A stretch of 64,000 nt of DNA, taken from contig JBCAML010000003.1 in the NCBI GenBank assembly GCA_038503075.1, forward strand, positions 3,410,001-3,474,000, given 5' to 3'. The DNA comes from Gyromitra esculenta (Eukaryota > Ascomycota > Pezizomycetes > Pezizales > Discinaceae). Of this stretch, positions 1 to 11,867 are shown piece by piece. A model generated the notes under the pieces. The model was not told the origin of the DNA and searched no databases. It saw only the letters and a list, made by a program, of their open reading frames with translations. Made by a program: the position numbers and the translations under genes. Position 1 is the stretch's first letter. Every line of letters begins with the position of its first letter.

Positions 1-200
1 ACTTAGAAAACTTGAGGCTATGCATGATGTTCTGCATTTTGCAACTGTGGATTTAGATGGCAAAACAATATCCATGCCAGCTGCAGAGTGATCTCTTGTG
101 AAGAAAGACCAACGTCAGTTAACCCGTCTTGGCACATGGTGGGGGTACTTAGTAGCCTTCTTTTCAGCCCCCACCCCAGCACACCCCCGCCTCTCCCGTG

Positions 201-1223
201 ATGATGTACCGCACCAAACTGTTTCTGGAGGGATCTAGAAACTTGACCCACCGCTTTTCATCTACGCTATCAATGGCTGCTCGAAGACAGCGTTTCGCTT
301 CTCTAAACCCAGATTTACCCTCTAGCAATTCAAAAGCACCAACTCTGCAAGGTGTCGTTTTCGATGTAGATGGTACTCTCTGGTATGTCGATCATCTAAA
401 TAAAAATAGTATCAATTGGGACCTAAACTAATGGAAGCTCTCGAACAGTGAGCCACAAACTTGGATGTTTGCTCAAATGCGGGCAGTCCTAGGAATCTCA
501 AAGGCTGTTGATATTCTAGAACACATATACTCCCTTGCAATCGACAAGCAGCCTTCCGCCATGGAAAGCATCCGTGAAGTTGAGCGTGATGCCATGCTGA
601 AAATGGTGCCCCAAAAAGGTCTGATCGAGTTGATGGAGTACCTTGAGAAAAGGGGCGTGCGTAAGGCCATTTGTACCAGAAATTTCGAGTATGTATTATA
701 TGCGGTTTCCCAGGTGATGCATGAGTTGATCTTGACAAAATGTGTCTATTATTAGGACCCCAGTGAATTATCTTATCTCGAATTTTTGTCAAGGGCAAGT
801 ATTCTCTCCAATAGTCACGAGAGAGTTCCGTCCGGCGAAGCCGGATCCTGCAGGGATTTATCACATTGCCGAGAAATGGGGACTAGAAGACAAAGGCGAT
901 AGATTGATAATGGTGGGCGATAGTTTGGACGACCTTACTGCGGGTCGGAAAGCTGGCGCAGCTACAGTTTTACTTGTCAATGATGTCAATCAAGAACTCG
1001 TAGATCATGAGTATACAGACTGTGTGGTTAAAAGGTAATTAGTCTGCCTGGTGGCCTAAGCTACCATTTTTGGTCTCCTCTAGGTTAAAAGGATCCTAGA
1101 CTCATGACTATAGGATAATTATTTGGGCTAATTCGTGTGATTAATAGGCTTGATGATCTGATTGAAACACTTGAAGAAGGGTTTACAGAGGTCGATAGGA
1201 CCATACGCACTAATGAGTCTTAA
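201..1223 (+). CDS. HAD-superfamily hydrolase (phosphatase-like), 258 aa
   Basis: Four exons: 201-382, 449-688, 756-1034 and 1148-1223, which sum to 777 nt. Joining exons 1 and 2 creates the HAD motif I core FDVDGTLCEP, with the nucleophile Asp55 and second Asp57. Motif II is the Thr in AICTRN, motif III is the Lys in KPDPAG, and motif IV is MVGDSLDDL. HAD enzymes of this type hydrolyse phosphomonoesters through an aspartyl-phosphate; the substrate cannot be read from the sequence. The first 50 residues are basic and Ser-rich without acidic residues apart from one Glu, so mitochondrial targeting is possible. ATG triplets at 201 and 204 both fit. The third intron is 113 bp; the first two are 66-67 bp. 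The arrangement resembles small fungal HAD proteins such as yeast YOR131C. The family call is firm and the substrate is unknown. Confidence 0.85.
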
Positions 1224-1767
1224 AGGTGTTAGAATAAAATGGCTTAGAGAATATAATAGAAAACGCTCAGCTGGGATCGAATTTAAAACAGTCGGCCTTA
1301 TTATATTTTTAGTTACCTAGCTTAGTGAGGTGACTAATGCATATCATCGCGCAATTGGTGGGTGTAAAAAGTCAGTTTTATCTTGCAGCATAAGAAACTA
1401 CCTCAACCAATCCCACTCATAAGACGTCCGAGTGAGGCTGAAAGTCAACATTATTAGGTAGAGGGCTCTCATCTAATCAATCAGCCATTATTACAATAAG
1501 AATGGGGGTTCTTGGCGTTATTTCCAAATGCCCTAGTCAGAAAAAAAAGGTCTGGCTTTTTAGATCTAGACTACATGCAGTATCAAAATCACCACATTGC
1601 CCTAAAACTATACTCCCCAGTCCCACCCCTTTTCCACGCGCAATATTTCACAAACCCATCACTTCCTTTGTAAGACTGAATCATCACCCAGCCAATTGTG
1701 CGCGACGGTGGTCCTTGGGCGAGAGATATTCTTTATACTAAGCTACACAAGTTTAATTGTGGTAAAA
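1224..1767. other. Intergenic spacer, HAD hydrolase to Thr-rich protein
   Basis: I see no gene, RNA or repeat here. It presumably holds the 3' end of the hydrolase transcript and the promoter of the next gene. Confidence 0.5.
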
Positions 1768-2837
1768 ATGGGTCTGTGCCTACGTTTTCTAGTCCTGGTT
1801 GTCTACGTATCCATGATATCCTTACTATCCCAGAGGACGACGGCACACCCACAAAGAAGCCGTTTCGGTTATTGCTTCACGCCCACAGTCACAGAAACTG
1901 CGACGTCTACGGTTATCATTAGCGCGCCTATTATAACGATCAAGACGCAGACTATAGGGACATTAATGGCCCCAACCGTATGTTTCTCCGGGGCCTTCCC
2001 CGAAATTCGTATCTGCGTGGTTGTAAATGGTTCGGTAGTTAACTCTAAACTATTACAGAAGGAAAGAGAAGTAACATTGAGGAGGATGGTCGGTAATAGA
2101 CAGTTCCAAAAACCAGCGTACGTATCACTTCATTCTAACTCATTAATTATATTCGGCCTCACTAACGGCATGGTAAAAGCCTAACCAAGACTATGATCGA
2201 AGTATCAACCGTATTTTCAGTTCTCCCACCAGTAACCTCCACCGAAATTTCAACTAAGATCTCCGCGGAAACCTTGAGCATCACCTTGGTTGAAACAGTT
2301 ACGAAAACTCTCACGGAAACTGTGTTTTTCTTGCGCGAGAGGACTAGCATCCTAACATCCACAGTAACAAGTTCTGTGACTGTCATTAAGCCCACAACAG
2401 TATTTATGACAAAAACGATCACTGGTACTCTTACCCGAACTGCAGTATCCATGCATAAGGCAACGCAGATTTTACTATCGACAATCGTTAACACTGTTCT
2501 GGAAACTATCACTGCGATGATTACAACACCTAGGGTAGTCTTCGAACCCAAGACCCAAAACATTATGATACCAACAACGGTTACAGAAACTACTTGGCAC
2601 CAGGAGGCTATCATTATTACAACCACTAACTGGCTACCAACGATTACGACCATTACCAGAGCCAATTGGCTCCCGATGGCCACCACAACTACTACTACCG
2701 TCTTTCCACTTGCGGCCAAAAATTTGGCTCCTGTAGGCCATAATGGACGGGCAAAAGGTGGAACGAGTGACGAAGGACGTCGGCATGAGCCAGCTCCTGA
2801 AGGGGTACTAGCCGCTGGGCATCAGTCAAGTGAGTAG
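1768..2837 (+). CDS. Secreted Thr/Val-rich protein, 285 aa, function unknown
   Basis: Model: exon 1 1768-1977, intron 1978-2189 (donor GTATGT, branch ACTAAC at 2161-2166, acceptor AAG), exon 2 2190-2837. The ATG at 1768 has an A at -3 and a G at +4 and opens a signal peptide (hydrophobic core LVLVVYVSMISLL, likely cut after TTA near residue 26). The mature part is dominated by Thr-Val-Thr/Glu-Thr stretches such as TVTETAT and SSVTVIKPTTVF, broken by short hydrophobic segments. That composition is common in O-mannosylated fungal wall or surface proteins. The tail is Gly/Glu/Ala-rich with no clear GPI signal. I do not recognise a domain. The intron choice is inferred from frame and splice signals; without it exon 1 would read through to a stop at 2184. 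Confidence 0.5.
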
Positions 2838-3156
2838 GAGTGTTCTAGCTGAGAGAAGTTAACAGGCCACTGAAATTAAACAGGATTTCCCCATGTGCCA
2901 TCACGCAAACTAGGTAAAGAAGAAATCGTGTCGACTGACGGAATCATGGCACGCTTAAAAGATTTTATGAGCAGTTTTCCTTTCAGTTTCTAAGAAAAGC
3001 GAATGTTTATGTAGAAGTCTAGAGTCTAGAGTCTAGAGTTTGTGTGGATTATATCCTCGAGACAACTTTGCACTCGGTATACGAGTAACAGCCAGTTATT
3101 TCAGAGTAGGCGGATATGTTTTGGAAGTGAGAAGTATGCCGGAAAATTCGACTATG
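2838..3156. repeat. Spacer between convergent genes with a 7-bp tandem repeat
   Basis: This 319-bp stretch separates the ends of two convergent genes. It contains about three head-to-tail copies of GTCTAGA near 3017-3039. I see nothing else in it. Confidence 0.5.
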
Positions 3157-6100
3157 TCATAGGATACCTAAAAAATCTTCCATCCTTGTCACTCCCTCTA
3201 AAATCCTCTCCAATTTCCTCCTAGTCGATTCTTCGCCATCCATGGAATCGTCATAATCCTCGTCAAAGTCCTCCTTCAAGAACATTCTTGCTACAGTTTC
3301 CTTCGCCAAAAAATTAACAACAAATTTGAGCATGTAAAGGGAAGGCAGTTGAATTACCGCTTCCTCCAACTCCTTCGCTTCTCCTGTACTCAATCTCCCA
3401 CAAGCCGCTACCAGATCCTCGCCTCTCGCAGCTAGCAAAATCAAATCCTCCGCCCTCGACACAATCGCCGGGTCAATCCCGTTCAGCGCCGCACAACTTG
3501 ATCTCCGAAGTTAGCTTTGGTATATCAAATGTATGACAGAAAGGAAGAAAACCAAGTCCCGAAGCTGCTTGTGCTCCGCCCCTTCTCCATTCTGTACAGA
3601 TATGTTATTTGGTCCTCTGCTTCTTCAGCCTCGTCATCCAGGAGAACATTCATATGGGTGAATTGGAGATTTGGGTGCTCCGTCAAGAAGCCGTTTTCGA
3701 ATATTTCTAGAAGTTTTAATCTCTGGTTTCTAAAAACAATATAGAGAAAGTGGATTACCATGGTAGTGGGTCACTGCCACAACCTTTGGTCGCTCCTGTC
3801 CACGGCCCAAAAGGTGCTCGAAAACACCGCATGCCAAACCCGCACCGTCACTTGAATCAGTCCCTTTTCCAAATTCATCAATGACTAGCAAACTTCGTCT
3901 CGTTGCTAGACGTAACGAAATTGCAATTTGCTGCAAATCAATCATAAATGCACTCTGAACCTGGCACTTCCATCAACTTTACGCTCGCCGTAGTTTCGAA
4001 TTAGATTGAGGAATGAAACTTACTTTCGATACACTCTCCCTCGTTTGAATCCTGGTTAAAATCTTATCTGTTAATCCAATAACTGCACTCTCTGCAGGTA
4101 CAAAGCTTCCGATATGTGCCATGTACACAATCAAGGCAACTTGCTTTAGGTAGATGCTCTTTCCAGAGTAGTTAGGCCCTGTGATAAGCATCATACTCGG
4201 TGTCGGAATTTCTTCTTCCACTCCATTCTCCATTCTCGCCGCCCTCCTCGGAGGTGCTACGGGGCCGTTTCCCTCTTTTGAATGTGTGCCCCCTGCGTCA
4301 ATGATAATTTCGCCAACTTCGCCTCTGCCACCAACTAGCGTCGTGTCGTTCTCGACATACGCGGACACACAGAGTTCTTGTAATGGATGGCTATCTCTAT
4401 CAGTCTTGTTGGTTAAATTTCTGAACACGCGTTTGGCGACTTACCGGCCCTTAATAATCTGGATTATGTTCTCTTCACTTATGGTAGGCCGGGAGTATTT
4501 ATACTTCTCCGCCGCCTCGGCTAGAGCTAGCAGACAGTCAAGTTCGGCGCAAACTTCAGTGCATTCGGTAAATATCGCACTATATTCTAACACCCTCACT
4601 TGCAGTTGATGCACTAACTCAATTTCTCGATCTACACATCATCAGTTATCACTCGCTACAACAGCACCAAAATTATAACTTACCACAAATCAACCCATAC
4701 ATATCACCAAAGTAATCATCCATCTCCCTCATTTGTGGGTTCTTATAGTACCAGCTAGTTCCCGTACAAAATTGGAACTCCCAGTCATCACTCACATACG
4801 CAGGACTTCCCGTGGTCTCACTTTCATCCGTACCCTGTGCTGAACTAGAGGCGCTACCTTCAACTGATGGTACAACAATGAGATAGCCTAACTGTGGAAA
4901 ATAAATCACGTTCAAGTTCGTCGCTATATTCTGCGGTATTCCTGCTACGACCTGTCGCGCAACTTCACTCAACATGCTGTCCATCCCATCGTACATCCGT
5001 TTCATTTGGTCGAGCTCATCATCTACATGACGCTGAACAACGACCCTGTGCTGCAACGATGATTCGTCAAAATCGATTGTGTCGTGAATAATTTGTCCGA
5101 CTGCTTGGACATGTGACACATCGATTGTCTCCATTGCCGTACGGTAAATAGCCAAACCTCTAACGCCATTCATCTCCTGTAGACACGATCGGATTTTCAA
5201 AACAGAAACCGAAAATTGTGCCAGTGCCATCCACCCTCCGCCCCGTCCACCACTACTCTGACCTCGGCGTAATCCCGCAAGAATCTTAGGGATGTTTTTT
5301 ATTCGACGCAAGCACTTTCCGATAGTGGCCATTATATGGACGTTCTCGGAGCGGAGGAAGGAGGCTATTGAGGAATGGCGCTCGGTAATTATCGCGATGG
5401 AGAGCGATGGACGGAGAAACCATTGTTTCAGCATTATATGGCCTAGGGGTGAGCGGGTTCCATTCAAGATCCCAAAGAGAGAGAGGCCTTCTTTTCCACG
5501 ACCTTTAGGGCCTTGCATATGAAAGTTTGGATGCGATTCATCCTCGAAGATTTGAAGCGAGCATATAGTGTCTGCGTTCACAAACCTACGTTCAATCAGC
5601 ATCTTTGCCAAAGCCGCAGTAGTGGATAGTATATAATAGTCCTACATAACATCACTCATACTCCACATCTCAATTCTGGCCACACTAATACCTTCCCCTC
5701 CACCACTACCATTGGAACCCGCGTGCACTAAATCTATTGATACCTTCCTTTGCAGATAAGCTATCACAGCACCGGCACAGCCCACGGTAACTCTACTATC
5801 AACGTTAATCCAACCAGCCAGTCTAAGCAAGTTTCCCCGTCTCTTTTGCTCATAAGATATGTCGTTTATATCGCCAGGAGTTTGAAGAGTTAAGGGAGGG
5901 CCAGAGTCTTCGCCAATGTTGAGTGCTACAAGTTTGTTTCTAGCGGCGTCATACGAAAATTCAGCAGTGGGACGAATCGAGATGCGATAGGCAGTTGCAG
6001 ATTCATCTAGAAAGATATGTGTTAACATAATATCATACCGAAGAGATAAATCTCCAAGCTTGATTGCAACCTTCTGTGTCTGGATTCAGCGACTTATCAA

Positions 6101-6582
6101 TTGTCTCATCGAAGCGGGACGGTAACAGTAGAATAGTAGGCTTAATATGGAACTTCACTATTTCTTGTGAGTACTGATTAGAGTAACTAGTAACTACAAA
6201 ACATCTTTGAGACGCCGAACTCACACGCATCCAAGCAATCGGAAGTTGGAAGTTCAATATCCTCCATCAAGCTTAGCTTTTGATCTGCCATGGAATAAAA
6301 CGCACAACCAATTTTCCTCCCTCTATGGTCGACAGCCATGATTATGTCTTCGAAATCGTCCTCCTCTTCCTCCTCTCCGTCCTCTCTCTCCTCCTCCTGG
6401 TCTTGTTGACTTTCTACATCTCCACTCTCTATTGTGCGCCCCGGATTGAGTCTGCGAGATTTTGCAGGCTTTGGAGTGTCGTTTGTGGAGGAACGGGAGT
6501 TTCTGGATAAGTGTGATGAAGAAGAAGGATGAAATAGAGGTTCGTTAGCGAATGCAACAGAGGCTCGACGGGTTGGTGGCAT
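3157..6582 (-). CDS. MSH5: MutS homolog 5 (meiotic crossover factor), 996 aa
   Basis: MSH5 pairs with MSH4 to form a sliding clamp that stabilises recombination intermediates and promotes meiotic crossovers; it does not act in mismatch repair. Nine exons on the minus strand: 6227-6582, 6071-6186, 5646-6006, 4684-5585, 4445-4631, 4024-4396, 3759-3960, 3553-3706 and 3157-3496, summing to 2991 nt. The ATPase domain has Walker [10 protein letters not shown], the [17 protein letters not shown] segment across a splice junction, Walker [17 protein letters not shown] and the family motif THYHEIFENG. The C-terminal [15 protein letters not shown] is also restored by splicing. The N-terminus carries a fungal acidic extension ([14 protein letters not shown]). 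The first intron (6187-6226) is only 40 bp, and its boundaries were forced by frame, so that junction is the least certain. All catalytic ATPase motifs are intact. Confidence 0.93.
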
Positions 6583-7162
6583 TTGGAGTAACTATAGAAG
6601 CTGGGTGTTCTGTACTTATTTTCCTGGTTGGAAGAAAACTGTGATGTCCTGATTACTTCTAAGGGAAGTCGTTTCCTAGTTGTTCACGTGAGGTTTAAGA
6701 GTAATACATCGTTTCAGCGCATTTATCTGCCTACTCAATTAGAGAAATGTGCTGAAATAGGTAAGTCAAACATAAGCTGGGCCTCAGAATTACATTATTT
6801 TGACTGGCGACTTTACTCAATATTGGTCGATCAAAATCTCGGCCGTAGAAGCGTCTTTCCACATCGCCATCCATATCGTAGATGCTGCCAACAGGGATAA
6901 TATCTACATGTAATCACAGTGCCTCACTCGGCCCTATGGGATCCCGGTCTTGGCGCCGCACGGGGAAGAACCCCACCTTTTCAGCCGCATTCCTCCCTGC
7001 GTCACTCCACACTTATCTACCTTAGCCCACATTCCAAAAGATCTCCTAGCTCTCCTGCCTAGCTCATTGAAAGAGAGCTTCATCTGCACACCTCCTGCCT
7101 CCTCAACCCAGCTCAACCCAGCAATATCATCTCCCAACACACAGAGAACTTCCATCCACACC
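6583..7162. promoter_or_regulatory. Shared promoter region of MSH5 and the zinc protein
   Basis: This 580-bp gap lies between two divergently transcribed start codons, so it must hold both promoters. I see no gene or convincing named site in it. Confidence 0.45.
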
Positions 7163-8317
7163 ATGCTCCCTCCTTCGTATTCTGATCATGATCCTACCCC
7201 CCCGCCATCATTCGATTCTCTGGCACTGCTATTCTCACACTACCCTATCATCACCCAATTCGCTAAGCTGGTGACTACTGGTGACTGTATGTTTCCCTCG
7301 GTCTGTCTTTTGTCACTGGAGCTTCCAGCGCTAATATTCCACAGTGATACGGCTTTCACGCACATCCAGCACCATCCGCGAAGCACTCTTACAATCGCCG
7401 TCTTACTGGGAACGACTTGTAAGCCTCACCACTCTAGCTTGCTCCGAAAGCAAGCATATCAAAGGCGACAACGTCAAAGCATGTGTCATCTGCTCCATGC
7501 CCGTCTGCGAAGTACATCCACATACCTCCCTAAATTAACTTCTTGCTAACTGGCCTGCACAAAGACCTGCATAGTCAAATCTGACTTCTTCGGCACCTCC
7601 AACACCTTCTCTAACCGCATCCGCACCTTCTGTGACTCCTGCTGGTGCGCAACAGACTTCTCCACCTCTTCGACCGACCTTTCACCCCAAGTGTGTATTT
7701 GTGTTGCTAAAGACGGCTGGCTGTGCTCCATGTGCCGTGCAATCGAGCGCACCGAGTTGGATGACAATAAGTATGTTTGCGCAACCGACGGATGCGAGAA
7801 CCCACACCAAGCCTCCGAGAAGCAGCGCGTGTGTACATGGTGTCATATGCCGCTGCCACCCGCATGGCGTCCACAGACGACGGAAATGGTAATCGGTCGA
7901 GGAGCGGAAAACCTTAATGACGATGAGGCACCGGGATATGAACCAAGGATTGAGGAGGAACCGGATAGCCCGATTGCGGGGAAGCTGAAGAAGGCGAAGA
8001 GCACAGATAAGGTAAGGGTTGCTGGATGGGATAAGATGGATGAGGCGGAGAGGAAAGACTATCAAGAGGCGTGGTTGAAGAAAGGTGCTAGGGAGAGGGA
8101 GAGGGAAAAGGTTCACAGGGCTCGACGTGGTGAAAGCAGCAGCGCTGGAGCTTCTGGAACAGTTGATGACGACGATGAAGCTCCGGAATTTGAAGACGAG
8201 GACGAAACTGAGCACATTGCAGGAGCCTTTGGGTTAGGGGAATCTTCTGGAAGCGGGGCTCCCGAGGCAAGTAGTGGGAATCAACAGAATCCTGCAGGTA
8301 GTAGTTCTAGTAGTTAG
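7163..8317 (+). CDS. Cys-rich zinc-binding protein with F-box-like N-terminus, 347 aa
   Basis: Three exons: 7163-7286, 7345-7511 and 7565-8317 (1044 nt). Residues about 18-66 form a short helical, F-box-like segment with the LIRLSRTSSTIRE core. Residues 88-190 hold a dense set of Cys pairs (ACVIC, PVCETC, FCDSCWC, VCIC, LCSMC, CATDGC, VCTWC) that probably bind several zinc ions. The C-terminus is charged and acidic, ending in a Ser/Gly-rich tail. Splicing joins PVCE to TCIVK, which restores the Cys spacing I remember from a Pezizomycotina family without assigned function. A ubiquitin-ligase adaptor role is possible from the F-box-like part, but this is inference. The long open third exon and good splice sites make the gene itself secure. 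Confidence 0.75.
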
Positions 8318-9981
8318 ATTTCTGGTAGGTATGCAAACGGTTATGCGCGCAGAGCCCTATGAATATTGAACGATCATAGGAAGGGCTCCTATTGGCTCAA
8401 TCGACTCCTCGTCCGGGCCGAGGTAGTACCTCTCCCCGAACGATAGGGAAGTTGCTTCGCAAGGAACTTTTATTAAACCGGTTTTATCTAAATTGTAAAA
8501 TACAGCGCTCTTTGCTTTATGAATAATGGCTATTCAATTTTTACCTGATACATGTGGGTCGCGGTCGAGGTTTTCCCAACAGATTACGTGATAAGATAAG
8601 ATTCACGGCTACGCACTCGTGTTGTAAATAAATACCCGTCACGTACATGTAACTTTCCTCCACCACAAACATAACACACTCCACTTGCCCGCATACCTAC
8701 ATGTAGTATGTACATAGGCATCCACAGAAGAGGCCCGCCCAATAAAATACATATGCTAACGAGTCTCCTACAGTTTTAAACTACTTAACCAGGAACATTT
8801 CGTTTGCAGACAGTACATGAACAGGAGATTGAGAGAAACTCTGCAATTCGACTGTGACGGTGGATTAAAAGTACCCTGACCACAGGACTCTTCATAGTGT
8901 AGATTGAGAAATTATTGTTGAAGGACTTATTGACATAGGGAGCTAATGGCGAATCAAAAGGTTGGCTGGAGCCGAGGATCAACATTGTGTTTGCAGTATC
9001 CATTAATTGCTATACTTGGTAGGTACATGTACATGTACTCTAGCTACAGTATATTCTCCTTTGCATACATCCGAGTGAGGCTCCATGAACTACATGAACT
9101 ACATGTACTTCTCCGCAAGCCACTGTCTGAGACGCCAAGATCTGCACACAGCGCTCGTCACCGATGACGGCATCCCCATCCCCGCCAATGGGCCATTTTA
9201 AAGATGCCCCAAGTCCCGATTCGCAGTCGAATACGATAAAACATCGTACGAGAAAAAAAAGCAATCCCAAAACTCCAGTCTCGTTTCCTGCCAGTAGACA
9301 GAAAAAGCCCTCACTGCAACAGCAACGATCATGTAAGTAGAGTAAGCAGGCAGGCAAGCAAAGCAAACAAGCAAGGATGGTGAACCAGGCAATCCTTCCC
9401 CACAAAAAAGACCAACTCAAGCTTTTTTTTCCTGATTACGCGAGACGCCGGGCGCGTGTCGGGGGTTTCGGATGGAGCTTCGTCCGGGAGGGTTTGGGCG
9501 GGTTTGCAACACCCAACTGCAGCATTGTAAGTTTCGACTCTCCTGCTAACGTAAACTGACTGACCGAGAGGAGGGGGAGGGGAGGGGAGGGGAGGGGAGG
9601 GGGGAGCTGCTACAGTCACTCTCTTCTCGAGATTCTTTGTTCTGCTCGAGGTTTCGCTGAGGGGACGTCACGGATTGCTCGTGTGCTCAAACCCTACCAC
9701 TACTCCACTACCACCACCACTTGCTATCTACTACATACTGTACTTACCTAGCTATCTACCTACTTACTCACATTACGCCCCTTACAGCTCCCCAAAGGAA
9801 GGCTCTTGGCTATCTACGTGCGATAAATATACGGTGACGATGACGAATTGATTACCCTGAGTAATTTTATTGATATCATAACGACACATCTCAGCAGTAG
9901 CAGTAGAAGTCGCAGTCGCAGTCCTAAACCCGAATCCGAATCCGAATCCGAATCCGAATTCCCCATCCACCTAAATCCATA
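8318..9981. other. Intergenic region with G-rich and microsatellite tracts
   Basis: I see no gene. Near 9569-9605 there is a run of about six GGGGA units that could form G-quadruplex DNA. At about 9929-9960 there are five copies of ATCCGA, ending some 20 bp before the next start codon and so probably in its 5' leader. Several TACATGTA palindromes occur (for example near 8648, 8700, 9028 and 9100). Confidence 0.6.
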
Positions 9982-10803
9982 ATGTTTCTACGACGTCCAA
10001 ACCAAAAACGCACAGCGGCTCCTATTCCACAGCCACTAGGAGCCGACGACGACGACGGTGGTCCTAATCTAGTCATAGGCAATCCCTCCTCCTCCTCCTC
10101 CTCCTCATCCTTCTTCTCCCCATCACCATCCCCATCGCAGCCTGCTGAAGAAACACCTACTCCAGCCGCATCGCAGCAAACTAGCACTGACCCCACTACA
10201 CATTCTGGTGGGGGATTGGACCCTGACTCCGACACCGCTAACGACCTCGTTAATATGTACTTTTTGATCCTCGGCGCGTTCGCAATCATCCTGATAGCTG
10301 GGATATGGTACTGGCGACGCGGGAAGAAGCGTAAGCAGCTCGAGTCCGCCGGGAGACGGCACCATGCGCTAGTGCAGGATCTGGAGATGGGGAGACAGCG
10401 AGGAGCCGGGGGAGCCGCCAGGACCGGTGCCGCGGGCTGGTTAGGGCTAAATAGAAGGGAGAGGGAGGAAGAAGGCGTTGATGAGAGGGGAGAGGCACCA
10501 CCGCCTTATACCGCTGATACTTCACCGCCTGCAGAGGGTCAAGTGTTAGCAGCGCCGGAGAGTGCGCATGTCAGGGAGGGTGGTGGTGGTGGTGGTGGGG
10601 TGTTGCCGAAGTATGAAGAGCTGCGGGAGAGCCCGGGGAGGGGATCCCAGTCCTCGAGAACACCGGAAAGCGAACTTCCAGAATCGGGATCGGCGCTGGC
10701 CCCAGGGAGTGGAGAGCCCATGTCTGGTCCCAGAGCGGATGAGGGAGGGGCTGGGCAGGCTAGCACTTTGGGTATAATTAGGCCAAGAAGTGTTACGGAT
10801 TAA
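9982..10803 (+). CDS. Single-pass membrane protein with PY motifs, 273 aa
   Basis: This is one uninterrupted reading frame from the ATG at 9982. The N-terminal 90 residues are Ser/Pro/Thr-rich and acidic, without a classical signal peptide. Residues about 91-111 form one transmembrane helix (MYFLILGAFAIILIAGIWYW), followed at once by the basic stop-transfer stretch RRGKKRK. The cytoplasmic tail carries PPPY at 173-176 and LPKY at 208-211, which match docking sites for the WW domains of Rsp5/Nedd4-type ubiquitin ligases. A Gly7 run and a disordered tail follow. From topology and motifs this may be a membrane adaptor for ubiquitin-dependent sorting; that role is inference and I do not recognise an ortholog. 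Confidence 0.7.
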   Translation: MFLRRPNQKRTAAPIPQPLGADDDDGGPNLVIGNPSSSSSSSSFFSPSPSPSQPAEETPTPAASQQTSTDPTTHSGGGLDPDSDTANDLVNMYFLILGAFAIILIAGIWYWRRGKKRKQLESAGRRHHALVQDLEMGRQRGAGGAARTGAAGWLGLNRREREEEGVDERGEAPPPYTADTSPPAEGQVLAAPESAHVREGGGGGGGVLPKYEELRESPGRGSQSSRTPESELPESGSALAPGSGEPMSGPRADEGGAGQASTLGIIRPRSVTD

Positions 10804-11867
10804 AGCCTTGGCCCTGATATAGGCTATCGTACAGGTACAACGGAAAGCGATAGGCCACGACGGTGATTGCGGATTACGGTTCACTCAAAACAGCACCAAT
10901 GGGGGGGGGCGGTTCTCTATTCAAATGGCGTTTTGTAATTTTAGTTCTGAGCGGGATGGGTGTTTGGGAGGTGTTTGGCAAAGGATGGGTTTGGCGTGTT
11001 TAATGGATGGGGGTGATTGTAGGGGGTATTTTTAAAAGTGCATACGGCAATAATGGGATTCACGATTCATGTATAGAGATAGTGTCTTGTCTTGTTTCCC
11101 CCTCGAGGGTGTTTTTTTGCGAAGAATACGGATGCACAAATCCTATAGGACAAGGACTGGTCACGTATGGCATGGACCGTACTGCGATGTACAGTACATG
11201 CTGCAACACCACCACGGCCACGCATTTCTAGCAGTCGAGATGTCTATTCCAAACTGTTCCGTCCAGTAGGACAGCGAGTGCTCGCCTGTGCAATGTGACA
11301 TGACATGATCCAACAAACGGATCCGGATGCTAAGCTCGCGTCTCCACGTGCAGCCCATCTGCTCCGTGCTCGCTAACGGGGGTATTCGCGGCTCTGCGCA
11401 CAACACAGCCCTGGCCGCGGCACCACCGCTCGACCGCCTCGACCACGGCAGCCAGCAAGCGCCAACATGTTGCCTCGGCAGCCGTGCTCGGCTTCAGCTT
11501 CACTCCCCCAGACACGCACCAGCTGCCCTCCAGCGGTGCCCTTTTACCCAAGGCCCCCTCCTCGCACAGTACACTACAGCACATCGCAGTACATTGCACC
11601 ACCACCACCACCACCACCGCTCCGTCCCTCGGCCATCGCTGCTCTCCTCCCACACCCGTGAATATGTGGCGTTACCCTCGAACTCTCGGAATTCAGTCCC
11701 CGCCCCGTCACGGTCTCCAAACCTTGAACGACAAATCCTCTCCGCCTCCACCTCGCCCAGCAAACAATCCCAACCAACTGACCACCATCCAACAACAGGC
11801 CCTCCAGCAGAACCAGCACCACCAGCACCAGCACCACCAGCATCAACACAACATCAACAGCAGAGAC
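10804..11867. other. Intergenic region and likely 5' leader of the isomerase gene
   Basis: I see no independent gene. From about 11580 the plus strand becomes rich in CAC/CCA and CAA/CAG triplets, typical of fungal 5' leaders. An in-frame ATG at 11664 would extend the next protein by 68 Gln/His/Pro-rich residues. Confidence 0.45.

Noticed and set aside
11484..11867. N-terminal extension of the dienoyl-CoA isomerase
   Set aside because: The frame is open but begins without an ATG until 11664, and its Gln/His/Pro-rich translation looks like a CA-rich leader. The ATG at 11664 is not fully excluded.
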